This document shows positions 35,110 through 44,771 of a DNA stretch of 64,000 bases, piece after piece. The translations under genes were made by a program, and so were the position numbers. How positions within the stretch are numbered: position 1 is the stretch's first letter; every line of letters begins with the position of its first letter. The DNA lies in assembly GCF_000340565.2 (NCBI RefSeq), contig NZ_CP007203.1:1147964-1211963 (forward strand), written 5' to 3'. The DNA is from Nodularia spumigena CCY9414 (GTDB lineage Bacteria > Cyanobacteriota > Cyanobacteriia > Cyanobacteriales > Nostocaceae). A model generated the notes under the pieces. That model saw only the letters and a list, made by a program, of their open reading frames with translations. It was not told the origin of the DNA and ran no database searches.

Positions 35110-36411
35110 TTAGATAACTAATTCCTCAATTTTCTCTGTTTTTGGTTGAGAATAAGACAACATTTTTAATAACACTTCTTCAGCAACAGCTTTAACTACA
35201 TTAATGCTTACCGAATTTCCCAGTTGATGGTAAGCTTTGTCATCATTGGGATGAAGTAGAAAGCTATCTGGAAAACCTTGTAACCTTGCTGCTTCACGGG
35301 GAGTTAGTCGCCGCACTCGCTGATTATGATATACCCCTAATCTATTGGCATCACTGGCAACTAATGTTACTGAAATTTTATTTGGGTCTACAAATTTATA
35401 AACTTCAAATGAAAAATTACCCGATAAAGGTTTATATTTTCCATTAATTAGTTTAAGATATTTCTTGGCAACTAGTGAGTTTAAAACTTCTCCCAGATGA
35501 GGATAATCACAAAAACTAGCTATTTGCTCCTGAGTTAATAACTTACCATCTTGTTCGCAACCGAATTCTTTATTTCGTCTTTTTAAGATGAATTGGTTCA
35601 TCAATGCGATTTCTTCTGCACTACATTCACCACGCAATCCTAATTCCCAAGAATGAATAGAATTTCCTCCTCGATAATCAATTAGTCTCACGCCATGCAA
35701 GCGATTTAAATCATCGTTAAATATGCGTTTTAAAGCATTAATAAATGGTGGAGAACAATCATATTTACTACTAGGATTATCTTCTAAAATATCAGCAACA
35801 GTTGCAGGTCGTTTTGGTTTATGAAACAAAGACATTTGTTGCGGATTATAAGTATGGGAATCTTTCGGTCCCACATCTGACATCAAATTAAACTTAGGCG
35901 TGGCGTTTAAAATACCTATTAAATAAATTCGGACACGGTTTTGTGGTAAACCAAAGTTTGCACTGTTGAGCAGAAAAGCATCAAAGCTGTAACCTCTTTT
36001 TTGGATTTCGTGTTTAATCGTTGCTAGAGTTTTACCTTGGTCATGACTGTAAATTCCTCGGACATTTTCAAAAATAAAAGCTTGTGGTTTATATGTATCA
36101 AGTAATCTAGTAATTTCAAAAAATAGTGTCCCTCGTGTATCGCCAAAACCTTCTTTTTTACCAGCATGAGAAAATGATTGACAGGGAAAACCAGCTAATA
36201 ATACTTCATGTTCTGGTAGTTTCTCTATCAATCGGACATCACCCAAAGACTTGTGATTGAAGTTGGTTTCATAAACGAATTGAGCATCTGTATTGATTTC
36301 GCTACTTAAAACACATTCACTTTCTATATTTAAGGAATTAGCTGCTTGTTCAAAGGCTAATCTAATTCCCCCTATTCCTGAAAATAAGTCAACGAACCTA
36401 ATTTTTTGCAT
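35110..36411 (-). CDS. DNA (cytosine-5) methyltransferase of a type II R-M system
   Basis: The 433-aa enzyme has the C5-methyltransferase motifs: I VDLFSGIGGIRLAFE, IV GFPCQSFSHAGK with the catalytic Cys, VI FENVRG, VIII QNRVRIYLIG, and IX-X RRLTPREAARLQGFPDSF and QLGNSVSINVV. A variable region of about 150 residues before motif IX should read the target sequence. The recognition site cannot be named. It lies 37 bp downstream of a nuclease-like gene on the same strand, which makes an R-M pair. Confidence 0.95.
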   Translation of the reverse strand: MQKIRFVDLFSGIGGIRLAFEQAANSLNIESECVLSSEINTDAQFVYETNFNHKSLGDVRLIEKLPEHEVLLAGFPCQSFSHAGKKEGFGDTRGTLFFEITRLLDTYKPQAFIFENVRGIYSHDQGKTLATIKHEIQKRGYSFDAFLLNSANFGLPQNRVRIYLIGILNATPKFNLMSDVGPKDSHTYNPQQMSLFHKPKRPATVADILEDNPSSKYDCSPPFINALKRIFNDDLNRLHGVRLIDYRGGNSIHSWELGLRGECSAEEIALMNQFILKRRNKEFGCEQDGKLLTQEQIASFCDYPHLGEVLNSLVAKKYLKLINGKYKPLSGNFSFEVYKFVDPNKISVTLVASDANRLGVYHNQRVRRLTPREAARLQGFPDSFLLHPNDDKAYHQLGNSVSINVVKAVAEEVLLKMLSYSQPKTEKIEELVI

Positions 36412-36448
36412 CTTGTTAAATAGTTTGTTACTTAAAAATTAAACTCAT

Positions 36449-37492
36449 TTATCTGTCCACAAAATATTCCTTTAAAAAATCACAAAATACATCAAGTTCA
36501 TCACGAGAAAAAGCTACTGTACAATGACTATATGAACAAATTATCCTGAGCGCATTTTCTCTTTGAAAGTTGCCAGCACCATCAAGGACATAACCTATCT
36601 TATATCCAAGTGCTTCAATTTGCTCAAACCGCGATTTTGCTTGTCCAGCTTTCCTCTCAATCACACTATTGGTAGTTACTTGAAAGCTGACTTCTATAGC
36701 TACATACTTATTTTCTTGAGAAAGTACAATATCAAATGTTGTCGGATTATTGTCTTCAGTATGACTTATCCCTGGTATCTGTCCATTTGCTTTGATATTA
36801 ACATTTGGAAGATTAAGGTGATTTTCTAAATATTCTTTGACAAAAGTTTGAGTAATTTGTCCTAAACTATTTGATTGTGAACCAGCAGTAATCCGACTAA
36901 CCCATATATATCTTTGTTTAATAAATTGTTGTAATTTATCTGTTCTACCTATATAGTTACCAATTTCACATTTTACTAGGATTTCTGAAGCTTTTTCGTT
37001 TGTGGAATTACTACCAAATAAAATCAAAGCTATAACGTCTTTGTGTAGTTGGGAAAGAGGTTGGTCTTCCAGTATTTTTTTGCCAGTTATACCAAGTTTA
37101 TTATTGTTGAGTTGACCTGATACAGGCAAAACTAGAAAACTATAAGAATAGCTTTTTGTATCCCATAAATAATCTAACCTTTTAGAAGGAAATATTGAGT
37201 CAAACTGACTATTTAATCTCTGAATCATTTCACCACCAAAGTCAGCTAAAACAAGTAAATGTTTCAAAAATAGATTTGCTGGGAGGCTGGAAGATTCAAT
37301 AATTTGAAATAGTCCGTTTAAATTAGATACACTAACACTCAAAATAGCAATAAATTGGTCTTGCGTTTCTATAAGTTTGGGAATTACACTCAGTTCTGCT
37401 TCTTGTTTTGATAATTCTGAAGGCCAAAACATAGAGGCTAACTGACGTAAATCCTCAACATTTCTCTGATAAACTGGATTCAAGATAATCAA
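36449..37492 (-). CDS. Probable type II restriction endonuclease
   Basis: The 347-aa protein has TTFDIVLSQENKYVAIEVSFQ near residue 240-260. The Asp and Glu-x-Ser/Lys spacing of this segment matches a PD-(D/E)XK core, and AGQAKSRFEQIEALGYKIGYVLDG follows. The long N-terminal half is helical and unrecognised. Its place directly before a cytosine methyltransferase makes it the likely cognate nuclease. The order of nuclease before methylase implies that expression must be timed. The specificity class is unknown. Confidence 0.72.
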   Translation of the reverse strand: MIILNPVYQRNVEDLRQLASMFWPSELSKQEAELSVIPKLIETQDQFIAILSVSVSNLNGLFQIIESSSLPANLFLKHLLVLADFGGEMIQRLNSQFDSIFPSKRLDYLWDTKSYSYSFLVLPVSGQLNNNKLGITGKKILEDQPLSQLHKDVIALILFGSNSTNEKASEILVKCEIGNYIGRTDKLQQFIKQRYIWVSRITAGSQSNSLGQITQTFVKEYLENHLNLPNVNIKANGQIPGISHTEDNNPTTFDIVLSQENKYVAIEVSFQVTTNSVIERKAGQAKSRFEQIEALGYKIGYVLDGAGNFQRENALRIICSYSHCTVAFSRDELDVFCDFLKEYFVDR

Positions 37493-37751
37493 TGTGTTAT
37501 GCTAGTAGGTTGATTGGCTAACGCGAGGATACTGATATTTGTTTGCATGACGCAGTTAGTTAATGATTTCTCTTTGATCAGGATCACTGTTTTGGAGAAT
37601 CAAGATTATTACTGCGTATTAAAATTGACTATTACAATTTTAGTATAGTTAATCAACCTGACTAGACATAAACTATGTTTTGATACTTCAGACATTAAAC
37701 TGCGTATAAGTATCAATATACACATTAATTTGAGCTTAACTAACACAATTC

Positions 37752-38036
37752 CTATTTCGGCTGAACCCGTGCTTGCTTCACCATTGCAATCAGAGTTTGG
37801 TGAGCATCTTCGGAGTCTACTAAAATATGATCGAACGGAATCCGAATTGGCACTGTTTCAGAATTTACCTGTGCGGTCAAATTCATTCCCTCAGCGTCAA
37901 TTGACAGCATTTGTGCGTTTGTCGCATTTGTTACACCGCCAAAAGCCTGGGCGTAAAGAACTACCGCATTAGCATGATCATCGTTCATGTGAGTGCAAAT
38001 GCGTGAGCTAATTTCCGGAGAAAAGTTATCAGACAT
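37752..38036 (-). CDS. DUF2470 domain protein
   Basis: The 94-aa protein contains SSRICTHMNDDHANAVVLYAQAFGG, the core of DUF2470. This is the small domain found at the C-terminus of HugZ-like haem-binding proteins and in plastid DGP-type proteins. Here it is free-standing. A role in haem or tetrapyrrole binding is an inference from the fused relatives. The 5' spacer to 38358 (about 320 bp) shows no gene, only AT-rich DNA and a GGCGCGTCGCGAAG repeat. Confidence 0.9.
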   Translation of the reverse strand: MSDNFSPEISSRICTHMNDDHANAVVLYAQAFGGVTNATNAQMLSIDAEGMNLTAQVNSETVPIRIPFDHILVDSEDAHQTLIAMVKQARVQPK

Positions 38037-38358
38037 GATGTGCTTGGAAGTTGAGAATACAGGGTTTGCCTAAATTTTAAGCTAATTTGGCCAAAATTTA
38101 CAGGCTGGGAAATTACGCACAAAGCTTTGTTCTGAATCCATTACTTCGGTGAGAAAGTCGCAGTTTGCCTTCTTGCTAATGATTGTAGGGGCTGGCGCGT
38201 CGCGAAGTATTCGGTCAAATTAATTTTATAGGGAAGAATTCGAGTAAAATGAAAGGTAATTTGCCAAATATTGTCTATATATCGTTACTTCGTTCCGTAA
38301 ACCAGATAATTTAAACTGTAGCCAAACTATTAAACCAAACTATTTAAGCTAAGAACCA

Positions 38359-39117
38359 ATGAGCGAAATTAGCCAACGTCGAATTGTGATTGGGGATGTG
38401 CATGGACACTATGAAGGTTTGATGACATTGATGGAGGCGATCGCTCCTGGATCAGACGATCAAGTATACTTTTTGGGAGACTTAATTGATCGTGGACCTA
38501 AAAGCGCACAGGTAATTGATTTTGTCAAGAACAATAATTATGCCTGTCTGCTGGGAAATCATGAGCAAATGTTATTAAGCATTTTGACTGGTAGTCAAAC
38601 TTCTTCATCAGCAATGCAAGCATGGCTGTATGGTGGGGGACAAGCCACTATAGCCAGTTACGAAGATGCTCATATTCCTGACGAACATTTGGATTGGCTG
38701 AAAACTTTGCCCCTGTATATCGATTTGGGAGATATTTGGTTAACCCATGCTGGCCTTGACCCTGAACTATCTTTAGCAGAACAAACTGCCGAGCAATTTT
38801 GCTGGATACGCGACGAATTTCATAGCATTTCCCAACCATACTTTTGTGATAAGCTGATTATCATTGGTCATACTATTACCTTTACCTTCCCTGGCGTGAC
38901 TCCTGGTAAGTTGGCACAAGGGCAGGGATGGCTGGATATAGATACTGGTGCTTACCATCCCCGCAGTGGTTGGTTAACTGGATTAGATACTACAAATAAC
39001 TTAATTTATCAAGTGAATATGTTTAACAATTGTCTCCGCACCTTGCCTTTAGCAGAAGGGGTGGTGATGGTTGATACCTACAAAATAGCTGCTCGCCGGC
39101 ATAAGCAGCGAGCATAA
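38359..39117 (+). CDS. PPP-type metallophosphoesterase (serine/threonine phosphatase-like)
   Basis: The 252-aa protein has the metal-binding signature GDVHGHYEG, then GDLIDRGPKS and LLGNHEQML, the three PPP motifs, and later histidines in THAGL and IIGHT. Bacterial relatives include PrpA/PrpB and ApaH-like enzymes. The substrate may be phosphoprotein or dinucleotide tetraphosphate. It is a single gene convergent with the M48 peptidase gene. Confidence 0.9.
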   Translation: MSEISQRRIVIGDVHGHYEGLMTLMEAIAPGSDDQVYFLGDLIDRGPKSAQVIDFVKNNNYACLLGNHEQMLLSILTGSQTSSSAMQAWLYGGGQATIASYEDAHIPDEHLDWLKTLPLYIDLGDIWLTHAGLDPELSLAEQTAEQFCWIRDEFHSISQPYFCDKLIIIGHTITFTFPGVTPGKLAQGQGWLDIDTGAYHPRSGWLTGLDTTNNLIYQVNMFNNCLRTLPLAEGVVMVDTYKIAARRHKQRA

Positions 39118-39136
39118 GTGATTATTGACATTTCAC

Positions 39137-39991
39137 CTAAAGTATGCTGCGGATATTGGCTCGATAAGCAGCATTATCCAATCCGTCACGCTGTTTGCTA
39201 GGTTGGGCATTAATAGAATTTTGCAGGGCATTAATGCGATCGCTTGTGCCAGGGTGAGTACTCAAAAATGCTGGTATAGAACCCCGTTTTTGCATCAGCT
39301 TTTGCATAAAGGAAACCATCCCGGAGGGAGCATAACCAGCCTCTGTCATAGCTAGTAATCCTCTATTATCGGCATCAAATTCATCTTGACGACTGCGGGG
39401 ACGGTTGAGTGCCAGTTCTAGACCAATTCCCACGGCTGCATTGCGCTCTAAACCTGCGGCTGAAGCTACACCATTAGCGATCGCTCTTTGGCGCATCTGT
39501 TGTACTAAGTGTCTGCCTGTAATATGACCAATTTCATGGCCAATTACACTAGCTAGTTCTGCTTCATTTTCTGCGGCTTTCATTAAACCAGTGTGAATGT
39601 ATACAAAACCCCCCAAAGTCGCAAAGGCATTAATAGCATCATCTTCAACTACTTGGAAGGTAAAGGGAAGATTGGGGCGGGAGCTACTAGCTACCAAACG
39701 CTGACCAATTTGTTCCACATAGCGATTAATTTGAGAATTACGACTAAATCGAATATCACCACTTTGCAACTGCTGATTCATCTGCTTACCAAGATCAACT
39801 TCTTGGCGGTCAGACATATTAGACATCTGAATTACCTGTATTCCTTGGAAGAGCAGAGACCGGATATCGAAAGCATTTCCCGGCATGGGTGTACTCAGGC
39901 ACAGAGTCAGAGCAACTACTACCGAAATCAACGGATAAAACCAACGTCGCCGTTGACTATGATGATGTCCAAAAAAGCTGTTCCAATTCAT
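39137..39991 (-). CDS. M48 family zinc metallopeptidase
   Basis: The 284-aa protein has an N-terminal hydrophobic segment (residues 18-38, likely a signal anchor ending near MPGNAFD). The zinc site is HEIGH in VIGHEIGHITGRHLVQQ, and the third ligand is Glu in EFDADNRGL. The architecture is that of BepA/YfgC or LoiP-like periplasmic M48 proteases, which watch over outer-membrane protein assembly. It lacks TPR repeats, so it is the short version. Confidence 0.92.
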   Translation of the reverse strand: MNWNSFFGHHHSQRRRWFYPLISVVVALTLCLSTPMPGNAFDIRSLLFQGIQVIQMSNMSDRQEVDLGKQMNQQLQSGDIRFSRNSQINRYVEQIGQRLVASSSRPNLPFTFQVVEDDAINAFATLGGFVYIHTGLMKAAENEAELASVIGHEIGHITGRHLVQQMRQRAIANGVASAAGLERNAAVGIGLELALNRPRSRQDEFDADNRGLLAMTEAGYAPSGMVSFMQKLMQKRGSIPAFLSTHPGTSDRINALQNSINAQPSKQRDGLDNAAYRANIRSIL

Positions 39992-40361
39992 TGTAATTAG
40001 GTTGATGGGATAAACTATAGGACGTATCTAGAGTCTTCTAAGTTGCGTTATTGACTCAAAACCAAAATTGTATACCAGTATGATTCCCATATATCTGATG
40101 CTTAAATCTTGTTTCCATGTCTAGAATAGACAGAATGTTTTTGTTTTGAGATTAAGTAGGTGGGTATGAAAAAACCCAACTATATTACGACTCGTAAACA
40201 CCCATGAAACCCTTACCAATGACCAATAACAAAGGACAAATGACGACCCCACCGAGATACTTGGAAATTTTACTAAGTAATCAATTAGTGAAACTTGTCC
40301 TGTTCCTGACAAAACTTATTGCTAAAATCAATTATTCCGCTTCTATCTAGGAAAAATTTGT
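39992..40361. other. Spacer between M48 peptidase and DUF4330 genes
   Basis: About 370 bp of AT-rich DNA holds the divergent promoters of both genes. I see a short inverted sequence near 40131-40175 but no convincing RNA gene, and no ORF with a protein-like composition. Confidence 0.5.
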
Positions 40362-40895
40362 ATGGCTATTTTAGATTCCAAAGGACGCTTGTTCGGCAAA
40401 ATAAATCTTCTAGACTTAGGTGCTGCACTGGTAATTCTGCTAGTAATAATTGGTATATTTGTTTTTCCAGGAACTACTGGTTCTGTTGCCCAAGTCAACA
40501 CTAAAACCGTACCCATTGAGGTAGACTTAGCAGTGCGCGGTTTAAATGTACGCGATCCTCAGAGGTTATTTGAGAGAGGATTTACCAAAGGCGGTAAAAC
40601 TAACGTGATTATTCGCAATCAACCCTACGGTCAGATTGGGATAAAATCCGTTCAAGTCTTACCTAGAACCTTAACAGTTTCCCAACCAGATGGTTCGGTT
40701 AAAGAATTACCAGATCCCAGGACAAACAATTTTAGTACAGATATGCTGTTAACCTTAGAAGGTAAAGCCCAAATAACTGACAGTGGTCCTGTACTAGGTA
40801 ATAGCAAAGTTAAAATTGGTACGACCTTTGAATTAGAAGGTTTTAACTATAACTTCAATTCTACAGTTATCGATGTCAGAATAAAAGAGAGCTAA
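40362..40895 (+). CDS. DUF4330 domain membrane-anchored protein
   Basis: The 177-aa protein has one N-terminal membrane helix (LLDLGAALVILLVIIGIFVFPG, about 16-37), then a beta-rich soluble domain typical of DUF4330 (IIRNQPYGQIGIKSVQVL and KVKIGTTFELEGFNY). It is probably anchored with the domain outside the cytoplasm. Function unknown. A palindromic terminator follows at 40905-40937. Confidence 0.85.
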   Translation: MAILDSKGRLFGKINLLDLGAALVILLVIIGIFVFPGTTGSVAQVNTKTVPIEVDLAVRGLNVRDPQRLFERGFTKGGKTNVIIRNQPYGQIGIKSVQVLPRTLTVSQPDGSVKELPDPRTNNFSTDMLLTLEGKAQITDSGPVLGNSKVKIGTTFELEGFNYNFNSTVIDVRIKES

Positions 40896-40904
40896 CGAAC
40901 ACAA

Positions 40905-40937
40905 AGATCCCCAATTTCTTGTAGAAGTCGGGGATCT
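40905..40937. terminator. Bidirectional GATCCCC palindromic terminator
   Basis: AGATCCCC at 40905-40912 pairs with GGGGATCT at 40930-40937, with further pairing inside. It lies between convergent genes and can serve both. A near-copy with more perfect pairing sits at 59834-59866. Confidence 0.7.
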
Positions 40938-40946
40938 GAGTCTCTG

Positions 40947-41846
40947 CTAGTTCAACATCGGTAAAAATTGCCGAATCAAGCCAATAGTCACAGCTGGTAA
41001 TTCCAACTGAGGCGTTAAACCCACATTTTCTAATTGTTGAAACACGCGGATAGCTTGGGGATTCTTGTCAGAAAGACGACGACCAATTTCGGGGCCAGTA
41101 AATTCTGACTGTTGTCCCCAAATAATCGCTGTCGGAGTTTTCAACTGTTGAATATATAGGGACAAATCAAAACATAAATCACCACGGACAAAAGACAAGG
41201 CTGCATATTCAGCATTCGGTTGTTGGGCAGATTGGAGATAAGCCTCGACAATTTCCTCGTATATGCGATTAGACTGGGCAAATTGCCGTCGTTCTAAGAA
41301 ATTACGAATGCCGCCACTTGTAGCAATTCCAGTGCTATAAAGCACACGATCAATAATAGGAACGCTAACTATCTGGGCAAAAACGCTGCGAGAGTAGTCT
41401 TCGCCAAAATCCGAGAGTCCGGCTGGTGTGACGAGAATTAAAGACTCGAATAAATCAGGATAGGCGATCGCCACTCGAATTGTAAAGGCCGCAGTCAAAG
41501 AAGAAGCGATCACTTTCACAGGCCCTGTACAAGTCTGCTGGATAAACTCCCGAATCGTTGTGAGATAATCATCAATCATGTAGTTCCGGGCTGGATGCTC
41601 AGACCTACCCCAGCCAATTAAATCTGGTGCTAAAACGCGATATTCGGCAGCAAAAGCCGGATAAACCTTCGACCACTCATAGGCAGAAGACCCGCCACCA
41701 AAGCCGTGTAGGAATACCAAAGTTTCCCTTTCCTGTTGTTTTGCGGTGGAATCATCCTGCCAAGGTGAGCTAGTGGCAGTATAATAAACCATCTTACCTA
41801 GTGAGGTAATTATGGAGCGTTGCTCAAATCCTTGTGGCTGAAACAT
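40947..41846 (-). CDS. Alpha/beta hydrolase
   Basis: The 299-aa protein carries the oxyanion motif HGFGGGSSAYEW. A nucleophile elbow follows in which VIASSLTAA places Ser in an SxLxA context, and the fold continues to IIWGQQSEFTGPE with an acid residue. The usual Gly after the nucleophile is changed, so the catalytic triad should be checked. The family is broad (esterases, haloperoxidase-like, PHYLLO/chlorophyllase-like). The substrate is unknown. Confidence 0.85.
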   Translation of the reverse strand: MFQPQGFEQRSIITSLGKMVYYTATSSPWQDDSTAKQQERETLVFLHGFGGGSSAYEWSKVYPAFAAEYRVLAPDLIGWGRSEHPARNYMIDDYLTTIREFIQQTCTGPVKVIASSLTAAFTIRVAIAYPDLFESLILVTPAGLSDFGEDYSRSVFAQIVSVPIIDRVLYSTGIATSGGIRNFLERRQFAQSNRIYEEIVEAYLQSAQQPNAEYAALSFVRGDLCFDLSLYIQQLKTPTAIIWGQQSEFTGPEIGRRLSDKNPQAIRVFQQLENVGLTPQLELPAVTIGLIRQFLPMLN

Positions 41847-42092
41847 AGGTATTTATGAAATTTCTGTGATGGTTGCTAAATGTGACGGATAGTTACTTCA
41901 ACTTAAAGCACTGAACTGTTGGCTTCAAACTTCCCACAATTCTGATTATCAGAGAATTAAAAACTCTCCACCTCTAGCCCTTGTTAGATTAAGTAGGTAA
42001 TTTTTTGGCTATTCTAAAAAATGATTTGCTTGTAATTACTACTATACAAGGATTTATCATTAGACATTATTGTGATTCAGTAGGTAAACACT

Positions 42093-42860
42093 GTGGCAAA
42101 GGCTTCATTTTCTTGGCAACAACGGATCAACCAGATTCCGCACTGGTCGCTTTTAAAGTTCAAGACAGGAAGCCCAAAGCAAAGAACTTTCAAACCTTTG
42201 TCTGGGCCGGGAGGCATTTTGGGCTTTTTAACAATTATTGTGGCCATGCTGTTGTGGAACTGGAAACTGCTATTGGCACTTGTGGTTGGCGTTGGGGTAA
42301 TGTTATGCGTGTACTCAATGCAGAAATGGGACTGGAAACGGCACTTATCCCAGATGTGGAAATTTTTAAGCAGCCCCAATTGTCGTTTAGCCTTAGCGGT
42401 AGGTAGTGGCGGTATTGCCACTGTTAGCACATATATGGCAGCTGCTATCTGGGTTGAGTCCAGCAGTTCCTGGATTGCGGCTGGTGCGATTGTGCAAGGT
42501 TTGGCAACGTTATTAACTTTAATTTTATTGATGTGGCAAATCGTCAGCTTTTACGGCAACCAAGAGCAAAATCACCTTGAGCAGTGGTTGGTTAATTTAA
42601 CAGAACCAGACCCTTTGAAGCGTTTGATTGCTGTACGACAATTAACTAAAATCATCAGCAATCAGCAAATTGATTCTCAGGTGCAGGAAGAAGTTGTTCA
42701 ATGCTTACGATTATTACTTAGTCAAGAGCAGGAAATAGTGATTAGGGATGCGGCTTTAGACAGTTTACAAGCCTGGGATAACTGGCGATCGCTACCCTTG
42801 AGCAAAGTGACAACTTTGACTCCTCTATCTACAAAATTGAAGGTTCACATTTCTTCCTGA
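42093..42860 (+). CDS. Membrane protein with armadillo/HEAT-like C-terminal region
   Basis: The 255-aa protein starts with GTG at 42093. It has four hydrophobic helices at about 42-58, 60-74, 98-120 and 130-150. A helical soluble tail follows (DPLKRLIAVRQLTKIISNQQ and EEVVQCLRLLLSQEQEIVIRDAALDSLQAW), which reads as two HEAT/ARM-type repeats. Similar cyanobacterial proteins are annotated as armadillo-type fold-containing. The function is unknown; protein-protein contact at a membrane is likely. Confidence 0.78.
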   Translation: MAKASFSWQQRINQIPHWSLLKFKTGSPKQRTFKPLSGPGGILGFLTIIVAMLLWNWKLLLALVVGVGVMLCVYSMQKWDWKRHLSQMWKFLSSPNCRLALAVGSGGIATVSTYMAAAIWVESSSSWIAAGAIVQGLATLLTLILLMWQIVSFYGNQEQNHLEQWLVNLTEPDPLKRLIAVRQLTKIISNQQIDSQVQEEVVQCLRLLLSQEQEIVIRDAALDSLQAWDNWRSLPLSKVTTLTPLSTKLKVHISS

Positions 42861-42896
42861 TAGGCTGCAAATATACTTCTTCGCGGAACCGTTGTT

Positions 42897-42925
42897 GTAG
42901 AGACGTTGCACGCAACGTCTTTACA
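42897..42925. repeat. GTAGAGACGTTGCACGCAACG palindrome
   Basis: Third member of the TAGAGACGTT palindrome family. The arms GAGACGTTGC and GCAACGTCTT pair around a short loop. It sits between convergent genes and may act as a terminator. Confidence 0.75.
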
Positions 42926-42942
42926 TTGTTTGAGTGCGATAT

Positions 42943-43758
42943 TTAATCTCTGTGAATCTTTGGCGATTGGCGATAAATTTGTCCATTACGGACTTGCACT
43001 ACTGGATGATTACACCGACGTACCAATTGTTCATCATGGGTAGTCACAATGACGGTGGCTCCAAAGTTATTTAACTTTTGCAGAATCTGCATGACTTGCC
43101 AAGAATTATCTGGATCAAGGTTCCCTGTAGGTTCATCAGCTAAAAGTAAGGGAGGTGTGCCGACAATCGCCCGCGCAATACTGACTCGTTGTTGTTCTCC
43201 CCCAGAAAGTTGATCGGGAAAACAGTCGGCTTTAGTCAGTAAACCTACTAGCTTCAAAGTTGGTTCTAAACGGCGGTGAATTTCTTTACGGGTATACCCT
43301 TGAGCTTGCAACACAAAAGTGATATTTTCTGCCACAGTGCGCTGCGGAATCAATTTGTAGTCTTGAAATACAATCCCAATCCGTCGCCGTAATCTTGACA
43401 GGCGATCGCCTCGTAAAGTTTTGACATTATAATCATCAACAATTACATCGCCCTGTGTGGGTAACTCTTGACCATACAAGAGTTTTAACAGGGTTGATTT
43501 CCCCGAACCACTTGGCCCTGTAATAAATAAAAATTCTTTGTGTTTAACCTCTAGATTGACATTTAATAAGGCGTGACAGCCATTTGTATAGGTTTTGGTT
43601 ACAGAGCGCAACTGTACCATTGCAGATGTATTGCTACTATGCTCTTGAGTGTTGTGATCTTCTGTGTTAATGGATTTATCAGTCGTATTTGGGGTTGTTA
43701 ATACTGGCATTGCGAAACTTTCCTCAAGTGCAACACAAAACTTATACAAAATGCCCAT
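42943..43758 (-). CDS. ftsE: FtsE-like cell division ABC ATPase
   Basis: The 271-aa frame has Walker [11 protein letters not shown]-loop [12 protein letters not shown] (the FtsE-type QDY), signature QLSGGEQQR and Walker [13 protein letters not shown]. The DEPTGNLDP motif and QDYKL are typical of FtsE, which with FtsX controls peptidoglycan hydrolysis at division. The first 45 residues are a poorly conserved Thr/Asn-rich extension. The true start may be Met17 or Met47 ([11 protein letters not shown]). FtsX is not adjacent. Confidence 0.88.
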   Translation of the reverse strand: MGILYKFCVALEESFAMPVLTTPNTTDKSINTEDHNTQEHSSNTSAMVQLRSVTKTYTNGCHALLNVNLEVKHKEFLFITGPSGSGKSTLLKLLYGQELPTQGDVIVDDYNVKTLRGDRLSRLRRRIGIVFQDYKLIPQRTVAENITFVLQAQGYTRKEIHRRLEPTLKLVGLLTKADCFPDQLSGGEQQRVSIARAIVGTPPLLLADEPTGNLDPDNSWQVMQILQKLNNFGATVIVTTHDEQLVRRCNHPVVQVRNGQIYRQSPKIHRD

Positions 43759-43778
43759 GTATCAATCAGCAATAACAC

Positions 43779-44555
43779 TTATATTGCACCCCTTGCCGTT
43801 AAACGATAAATAAAAGCTTTTACAGCAAATTGCGGTAAAGCTAACATTCGCCGCCAACGCCAAGGTTCTTGATAAAGCCGATACAGCCATTCCAAGTTAT
43901 TATTTCCTAACCAAGCCGGAGCGCGAGTTTTTGTCCCTGACCAAATATCGAAGCTACCACCAACACCAATCCAAATTGCTTCGGGACACAAATGGCGGTT
44001 TTGGGCAATCCATAACTCTTGACGTGGGACTCCCAAACCCACAAAAATTACTTGTGGCTGCAATTGGGTGAGCGTTTGTTTTAATTGCTCTTCTTCTTCA
44101 GGGGTATGGTAGCCAGAATGAGTACCGACTAAATTTAAGCTGGGAATTTGCTGTTGCCAAAATTCTGCCGCTTTTGCAACCACTTCCGGCGCTCCACCAT
44201 AGAAAAAAAGTTTTGTCTGTGTCTGCTGTTGTCCCAGTTCTTGCAACAGGGTTTCTGCTAGCGAAATCCCCGGACAACGCTGCACTTTTTGCCAGAACAG
44301 CCATCGCAAATACAGCACGACTCCTGCGCCATCGGGAATTACTAGCTCGGCATTTTGAATTACTTCAGCCAGAGTGGGATTCCGTTCTGCCTGCATAGTC
44401 ATTTCTGCATTTAGCGTAACTACATGAGTTCCTCTGCTGTGTTGCAGGCATTCCAGCAACCAGCCGGGATAGTTACTCATTACATGAACTGGTATTCCCA
44501 GTACCGAAAACACTTGAAGCGATTTAAACATAGCCCAATCTTGAATTAGACCCAC
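43779..44555 (-). CDS. WecG/TagA/CpsF family glycosyltransferase
   Basis: The 258-aa protein has the family markers THVVTLNAEM, VIPDGAGVVLYLRW and VFVGLGVPRQELWIAQ, plus GVGGSFDIWSGTKTRAPAW. WecG/TagA enzymes add ManNAc or related sugars to lipid-linked precursors for surface polymers. The true start may be Met9 (MFKSLQVFSVLG). It is 20 bp upstream of the ftsE gene on the same strand and so probably in one operon, linking it to envelope growth. Confidence 0.93.
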   Translation of the reverse strand: MGLIQDWAMFKSLQVFSVLGIPVHVMSNYPGWLLECLQHSRGTHVVTLNAEMTMQAERNPTLAEVIQNAELVIPDGAGVVLYLRWLFWQKVQRCPGISLAETLLQELGQQQTQTKLFFYGGAPEVVAKAAEFWQQQIPSLNLVGTHSGYHTPEEEEQLKQTLTQLQPQVIFVGLGVPRQELWIAQNRHLCPEAIWIGVGGSFDIWSGTKTRAPAWLGNNNLEWLYRLYQEPWRWRRMLALPQFAVKAFIYRLTARGAI

Positions 44556-44771
44556 ACCAGATTCTCTCGAACGTTAGTCTATCAAATTTTTTCATTGAGC
44601 AAACAAGAATTATCTGATTGGGTAGAGATCAATTGAAAAATTACTTAGCTGAGATGATGTAATAGGCTACATTTATATTTTCTCTATAAAACAGTGTGTA
44701 ATCAAAAAACTTGGTATTACATAAGTGTGATCAACTGGATTTTGAAGTTAAAGTAATGTAACCTGCGGAAT

